A stretch of 8,350 nucleotides of DNA, taken from the NCBI GenBank assembly GCA_003242275.1, contig QGUX01000155.1, positions 1-8,350 on the forward strand. Reading direction: 5' to 3'. Source of the DNA: Pseudomonadota bacterium (GTDB lineage Bacteria; Pseudomonadota; Gammaproteobacteria; Steroidobacterales; Steroidobacteraceae). The translations under genes were made by a program, and so were the position numbers. The notes under the pieces are model-generated. The model saw only the letters and a program-made list of their open reading frames with translations. It did no database searches and had not been told where the DNA came from. Shown here in pieces: positions 1-6,733 of the stretch; the stretch's first letter is position 1, and each line of letters starts with the position of its first letter.

Positions 1-2
1 GC

Positions 3-512
3 ACCCAGCCCGTGCCCGAGCGTTGCGCGCTGGTGTTCCAGCGGCCGGTGATGCTGCGCCGTTCGGTGGCGGCCAACCTGGGGTATGCGCTGGCGGCCGC
101 CGGCGTGCCGCGTGCGCGGCGGGCGGCACGCATGGAGGAGCTGCTGCGCGAGGTGGGGCTGGAAGGCATGGCCGACCGCCCAGCGCCAAGGCTCTCGGGC
201 GGCGAGCGGCAGCGCCTGGCGCTGGCGCGGGCGCTGGCGCGTGATCCGGCGGTGCTGTTCCTGGATGAGCCCACCGCCAGCCTCGATCCGGCCGCCACCC
301 TGGCCATCGAGGAGCTGGTGCGACGCGTGGCCGCTTCGGGCGTCAAGGTGGTGATGACCACGCACGACCTGGGCGAGGCCGCGCGCCTGGCCGGCGAAGT
401 GGTGCTGCTGCACCGGGGGGGCGTGGTGGAATCCGGTCCAGCCGCGCAGCTGCTGGTCCAGCCTCGTACCGAGGAGGCGCGGCGCTTCATCGCCGGCCAG
501 CTTCTTGTCTGA
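3..512 (+). CDS. tupC: Tungstate ABC transporter ATP-binding protein, C-terminal part (5' truncated by window edge)
   Basis: This is the ATPase subunit of an ABC importer, which hydrolyses ATP on the cytoplasmic face to drive uptake. The reading frame is open from the left edge, so the N-terminus with Walker A lies outside the window. Numbering from the first complete codon at position 3, the following are visible: a Q-loop (VFQRP, Q13), the ABC signature LSGGERQR (64-71), Walker B LFLDEP with D88 and E89, a D-loop SLDP, and the H-loop histidine H121 in TTHD. These are the complete catalytic motifs of the C-terminal half of an ABC ATPase. The tungstate assignment rests on the next gene, a TupA-type binding protein 17 bp downstream; ATPases of sulfate, molybdate and tungstate importers look alike. 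The permease (tupB) would be expected upstream. Confidence 0.85.
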   Translation, partial: TQPVPERCALVFQRPVMLRRSVAANLGYALAAAGVPRARRAARMEELLREVGLEGMADRPAPRLSGGERQRLALARALARDPAVLFLDEPTASLDPAATLAIEELVRRVAASGVKVVMTTHDLGEAARLAGEVVLLHRGGVVESGPAAQLLVQPRTEEARRFIAGQLLV

Positions 513-529
513 TTCCTTCGGAGACGTTC

Positions 530-1357
530 ATGTACAGACGACTGCTGCTGCTTGTCCTTGCATTGCTGCCACTGGTTCCGGCGTCCGCGGCCTCGCCGGC
601 TGAAACCATCACCGTGGCGTCCACCACGTCCACGCAGGATTCGGGCCTGTTCGCCTACCTGCTGCCCATCGTGAAGGAGCGCACCGGCATCACGGTGAGG
701 GTGCTGGCCCAAGGCACGGGCCAGGCGCTGGACACCGCGCGCCGCGGTGATGCCGACGTGGTGTTCGTGCACGACGTGGCGGCGGAGGAGAAGTTCGTTG
801 CCGAGGGCCATGGCCTCGAGCGCCACCCGGTGATGTACAACGATTTCCTGATCGTCGGGCCTGCCGCGGATCCCGCGGGCATCCGCGGGCTGGGCGATGC
901 CGTGCAGGCCCTGCGGCGCATCGCCGGTTCGCAACAGCCGTTTGTCTCGCGCGGCGATCGTTCCGGGACCCACCAGGCAGAACTGCGCCTGTGGCAGGCG
1001 GCCGGCATCGGACCGGAACCCGGCAGGCATGCATGGTACCGCGCCGTGGGGCAGGGCATGGGGCCGGCGCTGAACATCGCTTCGGCCAGCGATGCCTATG
1101 TGCTGACCGATCGCGGCACATGGATCAGCTTCCGCAACAAGGGGAGGCTGGTGCCGCTGGTGGAAGGTGATCCGCGGCTGTTCAACCAGTATGGGTTGAT
1201 CCTCGTGAACCCGACGCGTCATCCGCACGTGAAGGCCGAGGCGGGGCAGCGTTTCATCGAATTCCTGCTCTCGGAGGAAGGGCAGCAGGCCATCGCCGCC
1301 TTCCGCGTCGAAGGCCATCAGCTCTTCCACCCGGACGCAAAGCGCGGATCGCGCTGA
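530..1357 (+). CDS. tupA: Tungstate ABC transporter periplasmic substrate-binding protein
   Basis: This protein captures an oxyanion in the periplasm and delivers it to the membrane permease. It has 275 residues, the usual size for TupA. Residues 1-20 form a Sec signal peptide: YRR, then a leucine-rich core, then the cleavage site ASA. The mature protein opens with VASTTSTQDSGLF, the TupA oxyanion-loop region. The first position of the usual TTTS is serine here (S31-T32-T33-S34). Later come AQGTGQALDTARRGDADVV, YNDFLIVGP and the anion-binding SRGDRSGTH stretch, all characteristic of TupA rather than the molybdate protein ModA. The ATG lies behind CGGAGA at about 519-524. It follows the ATPase gene by 17 bp, so the two are probably co-transcribed. 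Tungstate specificity is inferred from family resemblance; molybdate binding cannot be excluded. Confidence 0.88.
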   Translation: MYRRLLLLVLALLPLVPASAASPAETITVASTTSTQDSGLFAYLLPIVKERTGITVRVLAQGTGQALDTARRGDADVVFVHDVAAEEKFVAEGHGLERHPVMYNDFLIVGPAADPAGIRGLGDAVQALRRIAGSQQPFVSRGDRSGTHQAELRLWQAAGIGPEPGRHAWYRAVGQGMGPALNIASASDAYVLTDRGTWISFRNKGRLVPLVEGDPRLFNQYGLILVNPTRHPHVKAEAGQRFIEFLLSEEGQQAIAAFRVEGHQLFHPDAKRGSR

Positions 1358-1367
1358 TATGCATGCG

Positions 1368-1397
1368 GGTTCATATGAATGGACGTTCATATGAACC
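1368..1397. promoter_or_regulatory. Paired palindromes forming a 30-bp operator-like dyad upstream of fdsG
   Basis: The self-complementary decamer TTCATATGAA occurs at 1370-1379 and again at 1386-1395. With flanking bases the two copies form one larger perfect inverted repeat, GGTTCATATGAA, 6-nt spacer, TTCATATGAACC. The palindrome centres are 16 bp apart, roughly one and a half helical turns. The repeat is AT-rich in a very GC-rich background and lies in the only gap between tupA and fdsG. This is the expected form of a binding site for a dimeric or tetrameric regulator. The regulator is unknown; a ModE/TunR-like oxyanion sensor or a formate-responsive LysR regulator would make sense in context, but neither gene is in the window. 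Confidence 0.65.
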
Positions 1398-1409
1398 TCG
1401 CGCCATATT
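1380..1409 (+). promoter_or_regulatory. Possible sigma70-type promoter for fdsGBAD
   Basis: A weak -35-like TGGACG (1380-1385) and a -10-like CATATT (1404-1409) are separated by 18 bp. Each matches four of six consensus bases. The -35 would sit exactly in the spacer of the double palindrome, so a protein bound there would directly affect polymerase. The placement is attractive but the boxes are poor, and the true start could be elsewhere or shared with the tup genes. Confidence 0.3.
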
Positions 1410-1466
1410 CCTCCACCAGCACGGGCTGACCAGAATGCGGCGGCTTCAGGACCACCGAGGACCGCC

Positions 1467-1949
1467 GTGTCGAAGAGCATTTCCGATCCCAGCGTTGACA
1501 GGCTCGACGCGCTGATTGCCCGCCATTGCGCCATGCCGGGCCCGCTGCTGCCACTGCTGCACGCGGTACAGGACGAGTTCGGCTACGTTCCGGGAGAGGC
1601 CGTGCCGCGCATCGCCGAAGCACTGAACCTCTCGCGCGCCGAGGTGCATGGCGTCATCAGCTTCTACCACTGGTTCCGCCAGCATCCCCCGGGCAAGCAC
1701 ATCGTGCGCATCTGCCGCGCCGAGGCCTGCCAGTCGATGAACGGCGTGGCCACCGAGGAGGCGGCCCGCCGCCTGCTGGGCGTGGACTGGCATGGCACCA
1801 CCGCGGACGGGCAGTTCACGCTCGAGGCCGTGTACTGCCTCGGCAACTGCGCCGCGGCGCCTGCCGCGATGATCGATGACAAGCTCCACGGGCGCGTCAC
1901 GCCCGAGAAGCTCGAACAGCTGCTGGCGCAGCACCGGGTGACCCAATGA
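1467..1949 (+). CDS. fdsG: NAD-dependent formate dehydrogenase gamma subunit ([2Fe-2S], NuoE-like)
   Basis: This is the small [2Fe-2S] subunit of the soluble formate dehydrogenase. It is homologous to NuoE/24-kDa of complex I and docks on FdsB. It has 160 residues. The N-terminal helical part contains LLPLLHAVQDEFGYVP (27-42) and the family segment VHGVISFYHWF (60-70). The thioredoxin-like domain then supplies four cluster cysteines, C83 and C88 (CRAEAC) and C124 and C128 (CLGNC), the exact pattern for this cluster. The start is GTG, chosen because GAGGA (1457-1461) lies 5 nt upstream and no better in-frame start exists. Its TGA overlaps the ATG of fdsB by 4 bp (ATGA), implying translational coupling. 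It is the first gene of the fds operon. Confidence 0.93.
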   Translation: MSKSISDPSVDRLDALIARHCAMPGPLLPLLHAVQDEFGYVPGEAVPRIAEALNLSRAEVHGVISFYHWFRQHPPGKHIVRICRAEACQSMNGVATEEAARRLLGVDWHGTTADGQFTLEAVYCLGNCAAAPAAMIDDKLHGRVTPEKLEQLLAQHRVTQ

Positions 1950-3481
1950 GCGTGCGTGTATTCATTTCGCGGGATGCGGCCGCGCTGTCGTTGGGGGCGG
2001 ACGAGACCGCCGCTGCACTGCTGGCCGTGGCTGCCGCCCGCAAGATCGACGTGCAACTGGTGCGCACCGGCTCGCGCGGCATGGTGTGGCTGGAGCCGCT
2101 GGTCGAGGTCGAGGTCGATGGCGTACGCATCGGTTACGGCAATGTCGACGCCCAGGCCGTGTCCGGGCTGATCGACGCCGGACTGCTGCAGGGCAAGGCG
2201 CCGGGCTCGCTGGGACCGGTGGAGAAGCTCCCGTACTTCGCGAAGCAGGAGCGCCTGACCTTCGCCCGGGTGGGCCTTACCGATCCGCTCAGCCTGGATG
2301 AGTACATCGCCCATGACGGCTACCAGGGCCTGAGGCGGGCCCTGTCGCTGGACGGCGCGGCCATCGTCAAGGAAGTCTCCGACTCGGGCCTGCGCGGCCG
2401 CGGCGGCGCCGCGTTCCCCACCGGCATCAAGTGGAAGACCGTGCTCGACCAGCAGACCGAGCGCAAGTTCGTGGTCTGCAATGCCGACGAGGGCGACTCG
2501 GGCACCTTCTCCGACCGCATGCTGATGGAGGGTGACCCGTTCGCGCTGATCGAGGGCATGACCATCGCCGGCGTGGCGGTGGGGGCGACCCGCGGCTTCA
2601 TCTACCTGCGTGCCGAGTACCCGCATGCCGCCGCCACGCTGCGCGCGGCCATCGCCACGGCGCGCGAGCGCGGCTGGCTGGGCCGTGACATCCAGGGCAG
2701 CGGCAAGGAATTCGAGCTGGAAGTGCGCCTGGGTGCCGGCGCCTACGTGTGCGGCGAGGAGACCTCGCTGCTGGAGTCGCTGGAGGGCAAGCGCGCCGAG
2801 GTGCGCTTCCGTCCGCCGCTGCCGGCCATCAAGGGCCTGTTCAACCAGCCCACTATCATCAACAACGTGATCTCGCTGGCCAGCGTGCCCATCATCCTGG
2901 CGAAGGGCGCGGAGTTCTACCGCGACTTCGGCATGGGCCGCTCGCGCGGCACGCTGCCGTTCCAGCTGGCGGGCAACATCCGCCACGGCGGCCTGGTGGA
3001 GAAGGCCTTTGGCGTGACACTGCGCGAGCTGCTGTACGATTATGGCGGCGGCTCGGCCAGCGGCCGGCCGATCCGCGCGGTGCAGGTGGGCGGCCCGCTG
3101 GGCGCCTACATCCCCGAGTCGCAGTTCGACACCCCGCTGGACTACGAGGCCTTCACTGGCATTGGTGCGCTGGTGGGCCACGGCGGCATCGTGGTGTTCG
3201 ACGACACCGTCGACATGGCGCGCATGGCGCGCTATGCCATGGAGTTCTGCGCAGTGGAGTCCTGCGGCAAGTGCACCCCGTGCCGCATCGGCTCGACCCG
3301 CGGCATGGAGCTGATGGACCGCATCCTGAAGAACGGCGCGGCCGACGCGGACATCCAGCTGCTCGAGGATCTCTGCGACACCATGCAGTACGGCTCGCTG
3401 TGCGGCCTGGGCGGCATGACGCCGTTCCCCGTGGTCAGCGCGCTGAAGCACTTCCCTGAAGATTTCCGCCGCGCCCGCTAA
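1946..3481 (+). CDS. fdsB: NAD-dependent formate dehydrogenase beta subunit (FMN, NAD+ and [4Fe-4S] binding, NuoF-like)
   Basis: This is the diaphorase subunit, where electrons from formate leave through FMN to NAD+. It has 511 residues. Residues 1 to about 100 form an extra N-terminal domain without cysteines, matching the degenerate thioredoxin-like domain seen in FdsB/HoxF-type proteins. The NuoF-like core shows the nucleotide glycine motif GRGGAAFPTG (151-160), the FMN segment CNADEGDSGTF (178-188) and GAGAYVCGEETS (263-274). The C-terminal [4Fe-4S] ligands are C440, C443 and C446 (CGKCTPC) plus C486 in SLCGLGG. All expected ligands are present, so the subunit looks functional. The start overlaps the fdsG stop (ATGA). 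The stop TAA is 17 bp before fdsA. Confidence 0.95.
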   Translation: MSVRVFISRDAAALSLGADETAAALLAVAAARKIDVQLVRTGSRGMVWLEPLVEVEVDGVRIGYGNVDAQAVSGLIDAGLLQGKAPGSLGPVEKLPYFAKQERLTFARVGLTDPLSLDEYIAHDGYQGLRRALSLDGAAIVKEVSDSGLRGRGGAAFPTGIKWKTVLDQQTERKFVVCNADEGDSGTFSDRMLMEGDPFALIEGMTIAGVAVGATRGFIYLRAEYPHAAATLRAAIATARERGWLGRDIQGSGKEFELEVRLGAGAYVCGEETSLLESLEGKRAEVRFRPPLPAIKGLFNQPTIINNVISLASVPIILAKGAEFYRDFGMGRSRGTLPFQLAGNIRHGGLVEKAFGVTLRELLYDYGGGSASGRPIRAVQVGGPLGAYIPESQFDTPLDYEAFTGIGALVGHGGIVVFDDTVDMARMARYAMEFCAVESCGKCTPCRIGSTRGMELMDRILKNGAADADIQLLEDLCDTMQYGSLCGLGGMTPFPVVSALKHFPEDFRRAR

Positions 3482-3498
3482 GCGGCAAGGAGCCTGTC

Positions 3499-6333
3499 AT
3501 GCACTCACTCGACCATCATGATCTTGGCACCCCGGCGGCCCACGGCGAGCCGGCGACCCTGTTCATCGACGGCGCCGAGGTGACCGTTCCCGCGGGCACC
3601 TCGGTGATGCGTGCCGCGGCGCTTGCCGGCACGTCCATTCCCAGGCTCTGCGCCACCGACACCCTGAACCCGTTCGGTTCCTGCCGCCTTTGCCTGGTGG
3701 AGATCGAAGGCCAGCGCGGCTACCCGGCCTCGTGCACCACCATCGTGGCACCGGGCATGAAGGTGCGCACCGACAGCGACCGCCTCAGGAAGCTGCGCAG
3801 CGGCGTGATGGAGCTGTACCTGTCCGACCATCCCGGCGCCGACGCCGCCGGCGAACGCAGCGAGCTGCGCCAGGTGGCGAAGAAGCTCGGCATGACCATC
3901 ACCACGCGCTATGGCAAGGACGGCCGCAACCACCAGAGCGCGTGCAAGGACGAGAGCAACCCGTACTTCTCGTTCGACCCGTCCGCGTGCATCGTGTGCT
4001 CGCGCTGCGTGCGCGCCTGCAACGAGGTGCAGGGCACCTTCGCGCTGACGGTGGAGGGCCGCGGCTTCGACTCGCGCATCGTCGCCAGCCAGGACGACGG
4101 GTTCCTGAAGTCCGAGTGCGTGTCCTGCGGCGCCTGCGTGGAGAGCTGCCCGACCGGCGCGCTGACCGAGAAGTCCATGCAGGCCATCGGCCAGCCCACC
4201 CACGCGGTGAAGACCACCTGCGCCTACTGCGGCGTGGGCTGCTCCTTCGTCGCCGAGGTGAAGGGCCAGGAAGTGGTGCGCATGGTCCCCGACCGTGACG
4301 GCGGTGCCAACCGTGGCCATGCCTGCGTGAAGGGCCGCTTCGCCTACGGCTATGCCACGCACAAGGACCGCATCACCCGGCCGATGATCCGCAAGAGCAT
4401 CACGGATCCCTGGCGCGAGGTCAGCTGGGAGGAGGCCTTCGAGTATGCGGCCTCCGAGTTCCGCCGCATCCAGGCCAAGTACGGCCGCTACTCGGTAGGC
4501 GGCATCACGTCCTCGCGCTGCACCAACGAGGAGACCTTCCTGGTGCAGAAGCTGGTCCGCGCGGCCCTCGGCACCAACAACGTCGACACCTGCGCGCGCG
4601 TGTGCCATTCGCCCACCGGCTACGGCCTGGGCCAGACCTACGGCACCTCCGCCGGCACGCAGAACTTCGATTCGATCGAGAAGTCCGACGTGATCGTGGT
4701 CATCGGCGCCAACCCGACCGACGGTCACCCGGTGTTCGGCTCGCGCATGAAGCGCCGCCTGCGCCAGGGCGCCAGGCTGATCGTGATCGACCCGCGCGAG
4801 ATCGACCTGGTGCGCTCGCCGCACATCCAGGCCGACTTCCACCTGCAGCTGCGCCCCGGCACCAACGTGGCGCTGATCAACTCGATGGCGCATGTGATCG
4901 TCACCGAGGGTCTGGTCAACGAGGCTTTCGTGGCCGAGCGCTGCGAGCCGGGCCCGTTCCAGCGCTGGAAGGAGTTCGTGTCGCAGCCGAAGAACTCGCC
5001 CGAGGCCATGGAGGCCGTCACCGGCGTGCCGGCCCGCCACGTGCGCCAGGCTGCGCGCCTGTACGCGACCGGCGGCAATGCGGCCATCTACTACGGCCTG
5101 GGCGTCACCGAGCACAGCCAGGGCAGCACCATGGTGATGGGCATCGCCAACCTCGCCATGGCCACCGGCAACATCGGCCGCGAAGGCGTGGGCGTGAACC
5201 CGCTGCGCGGCCAGAACAATGTGCAGGGCTCCTGCGACATGGGCTCGTTCCCGCACGAGCTGTCCGGCTACCGCCACCTGTCCGATGCCGCCACGCGCGA
5301 GCTGTTCGGCCAGGCCTGGGGCGTGACGCTGGATCCGGAGCCGGGCCTGCGCATCCCCAACATGCTCGAGGCGGCCATCGAGGGCAGCTTCAAGGGCATC
5401 TACATCCAGGGCGAGGACCCGGCGCAGTCCGACCCGAACACCCAGCACGTGACCGCCGGCCTTGCGGCGATGGAGTGCGTGATCGTGCAGGACCTGTTCC
5501 TGAACGAGACCGCCAAGTACGCGCACGTGTTCTTCCCGGGCTCTTCCTTCCTGGAGAAGGACGGCACCTTCACCAATGCCGAGCGCCGCATCCAGCGCGT
5601 GCGCAAGGTGATGGAGCCACTTGCCGGGCTGGCCGACTGGGAGGTGACCATCGGCTTTGCGAAGGCGCTGGGCTATGAGATGAACTACAGCCACCCGTCC
5701 GGGATCATGGACGAGATCGCGCGCCTGACGCCGACCTTCGCCGGTGTCTCGTACGAGAAGCTGGACCAGCTGGGCAGCGTGCAGTGGCCTTGCAACGAGA
5801 AGGCGCCCACCGGCACGCCGACCATGCACGTCAATGGCTTCGTGCGCGGCAAGGGCCGTTTCTTCATCACCGAGTACGTGCCCACCGAGGAGAAGGTCAA
5901 CGCCCGTTACCCGCTCATCCTCACCACTGGCCGCGTGCTGTCGCAGTACAACGTGGGCGCGCAGACGCGCCGCACGGCCAATGCGCTGTGGTACGACGAG
6001 GACCGGCTGGAGATCCACCCGCAGGATGCGGAGGACCGCGGCATCAAGGACGGCGACTGGGTCGGTGTCACCAGCCGCGCGGGCTCGACCGTGCTGCGCG
6101 CGCTGATCACCGGGCGCGTGCAGCCGGGCGTGGTGTACACCACGTTCCACTTCCCGGAGAACGGCGTGAACGTGATCACCACCGAGAACTCGGACTGGGC
6201 GACCAACTGTCCGGAGTACAAGGTCACGGCGGTGCAGGTGCTGAAGGTGCAGCAGCCCTCCGAGTGGCAGCGTCGTCACCAGGAGAATGACCGCCTGCAG
6301 CGCGAGCTGCTGGCACAGGCGAGGGGCGCATGA
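3499..6333 (+). CDS. fdsA: NAD-dependent formate dehydrogenase alpha (catalytic Mo/W) subunit, lacking the His-Cys3 cluster cysteines
   Basis: This catalytic subunit oxidises formate to CO2 at a bis-MGD Mo or W centre. It has 944 residues. In order it shows a [2Fe-2S] ferredoxin domain (C51, C62, C65, C79), a NuoG-like linker, two ferredoxin-type [4Fe-4S] motifs (C164, C167, C170, C174 and C207, C210, C213, C217), and the cluster beside the pterin (C241, C244, C248, C276, with CVKGRF). C369-H370 in RVCHSPT is the metal ligand and catalytic histidine. R570 in NPLRGQNN matches the active-site arginine; the C-to-R spacing of 201 fits the family. A C-terminal pterin dinucleotide domain occupies about 800-920. 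Oddity: after the retained DHP (H111) the usual three cysteines are absent; the sequence reads GADAAGERSELRQ. The ATG follows AAGGAG (3487-3492) by 6 nt. Its stop overlaps fdsD. Confidence 0.95.
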   Translation: MHSLDHHDLGTPAAHGEPATLFIDGAEVTVPAGTSVMRAAALAGTSIPRLCATDTLNPFGSCRLCLVEIEGQRGYPASCTTIVAPGMKVRTDSDRLRKLRSGVMELYLSDHPGADAAGERSELRQVAKKLGMTITTRYGKDGRNHQSACKDESNPYFSFDPSACIVCSRCVRACNEVQGTFALTVEGRGFDSRIVASQDDGFLKSECVSCGACVESCPTGALTEKSMQAIGQPTHAVKTTCAYCGVGCSFVAEVKGQEVVRMVPDRDGGANRGHACVKGRFAYGYATHKDRITRPMIRKSITDPWREVSWEEAFEYAASEFRRIQAKYGRYSVGGITSSRCTNEETFLVQKLVRAALGTNNVDTCARVCHSPTGYGLGQTYGTSAGTQNFDSIEKSDVIVVIGANPTDGHPVFGSRMKRRLRQGARLIVIDPREIDLVRSPHIQADFHLQLRPGTNVALINSMAHVIVTEGLVNEAFVAERCEPGPFQRWKEFVSQPKNSPEAMEAVTGVPARHVRQAARLYATGGNAAIYYGLGVTEHSQGSTMVMGIANLAMATGNIGREGVGVNPLRGQNNVQGSCDMGSFPHELSGYRHLSDAATRELFGQAWGVTLDPEPGLRIPNMLEAAIEGSFKGIYIQGEDPAQSDPNTQHVTAGLAAMECVIVQDLFLNETAKYAHVFFPGSSFLEKDGTFTNAERRIQRVRKVMEPLAGLADWEVTIGFAKALGYEMNYSHPSGIMDEIARLTPTFAGVSYEKLDQLGSVQWPCNEKAPTGTPTMHVNGFVRGKGRFFITEYVPTEEKVNARYPLILTTGRVLSQYNVGAQTRRTANALWYDEDRLEIHPQDAEDRGIKDGDWVGVTSRAGSTVLRALITGRVQPGVVYTTFHFPENGVNVITTENSDWATNCPEYKVTAVQVLKVQQPSEWQRRHQENDRLQRELLAQARGA

Positions 6334-6554
6334 ACATCCAGCAACTGGGGCGGATGGCCAAAGAAATCGCCAATTTCTTCATGGGTGAAATGGGCGAGGC
6401 CGAAGCCCCGAACCGCATCGCCAACCACCGCCAGCGTTACTGGGATCCGCGCATGCGCGCGGCGATCATCGAGCACGTGAAGCAGGGCGGTGCCGATCTC
6501 AGGCCCGCGGTGGTGGCCGCGGTGCGCTCGCTGCAGCCACCGCCGCCGCGCTGA
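6330..6554 (+). CDS. fdsD: Formate dehydrogenase delta subunit
   Basis: This is a 74-residue protein of the FdsD family. Small cysteine-free proteins of this type accompany soluble NAD-dependent formate dehydrogenases and are reported to be needed for full activity of the complex, although they carry no cofactor. Recognisable features are the N-terminal amphipathic helix MNIQQLGRMAKEIANFF and the central IANHRQRYWDPRMRAAI segment, which is typical of the family. Its ATG overlaps the fdsA stop (ATGA), so it is the last translationally coupled gene of the operon. In Rhodobacter capsulatus and Cupriavidus necator fdsC lies between fdsA and fdsD; here the two are fused directly in the transcript and fdsC is absent. 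Confidence 0.9.
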   Translation: MNIQQLGRMAKEIANFFMGEMGEAEAPNRIANHRQRYWDPRMRAAIIEHVKQGGADLRPAVVAAVRSLQPPPPR

Positions 6555-6585
6555 AGGGAAATCTTCCCGCGATCTGTCATCTGCA

Positions 6586-6614
6586 ACGGCGGCTTATGTG
6601 AGGAAAGCCGCCGT
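6586..6614 (+). terminator. Hairpin after fdsD, possible operon end
   Basis: ACGGCGGCTT (6586-6595) and AAGCCGCCGT (6605-6614) form a perfect 10-bp, GC-rich stem around a 9-nt loop, 32 bp after the fdsD stop. The hairpin is strong enough to protect the 3' end of the mRNA or to slow polymerase. No T-run follows, so it is not a canonical intrinsic terminator. A smaller hairpin (GGGAA-ATC-TTCCC, 6556-6568) sits just after the stop codon. Confidence 0.45.
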
Positions 6615-6623
6615 GCGACCAAC

Positions 6624-6699
6624 TTGCGATGAGTTTGACGGATCAACCCCATCGCAATTCGTGCGGGCGAAGGTACAATTTCGCCATTCTGCATCGCAA
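6624..6699. repeat. Three copies of TTGCGATG/CATCGCAA around a candidate promoter
   Basis: The 8-mer TTGCGATG is at 6624-6631 and its complement CATCGCAA at 6650-6657 and 6692-6699. The first two face each other and can form a hairpin with an inner TTGA-CGGA-TCAA stem (6635-6646). The middle copy overlaps where a -35 box would be, and the third lies just downstream of the -10-like box. Such repeated sites bracketing a promoter suggest an operator. The natural candidate ligand is the MarR-type protein encoded by the second gene of the downstream pair, but this is inference. Confidence 0.45.
6651..6679 (+). promoter_or_regulatory. Candidate promoter for the DUF3237-like/marR pair
   Basis: TACAAT (6674-6679) is a good -10 box, five of six consensus bases. 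With a 17-bp spacer the -35 position is ATCGCA (6651-6656), a weak match that coincides with one copy of the repeated 8-mer. A promoter with a poor -35 overlapping an operator-like site fits a regulated gene. Confidence 0.4.
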
Positions 6700-6733
6700 C
6701 ATGCGAGCTGGAGCGAACAGGGGAGGCACAGCG

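Noticed and set aside
1341..1355. AGCGCG-GAT-CGCGCT hairpin at the end of tupA as a terminator
   Set aside because: The stem is only 6 bp with a 3-nt loop, overlaps the stop codon and has no T-run; it is too weak to claim termination between tup and fds.
1664..3451. A 595-residue open frame on the minus strand, antisense to fdsG/fdsB
   Set aside because: It is the mirror of two well-supported genes, with H/A/Q/R-rich sequence and no recognisable domain.
3790..3900. A frameshift pair that might explain the missing FdsA cysteines
   Set aside because: Other frames through the segment give no cysteine pattern (one reads TIPAPTPPANAAS), and the retained DHP and the following SELRQVAKKLG are in the correct frame, so the loss looks real.
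3505..6279. A 924-residue open frame on the minus strand, antisense to fdsA
   Set aside because: It is a GC-rich shadow of fdsA: the translation is low-complexity, rich in A, H, R, G and V, with no family motif, while the plus strand encodes a complete FdsA with all its domains in order.
6629..6733. An N-terminal extension of the DUF3237-like gene starting at 6629
   Set aside because: It would cover the hairpin, the repeats and the TACAAT box, has no good ribosome site, and would bury the Tat signal 35 residues inside the protein.
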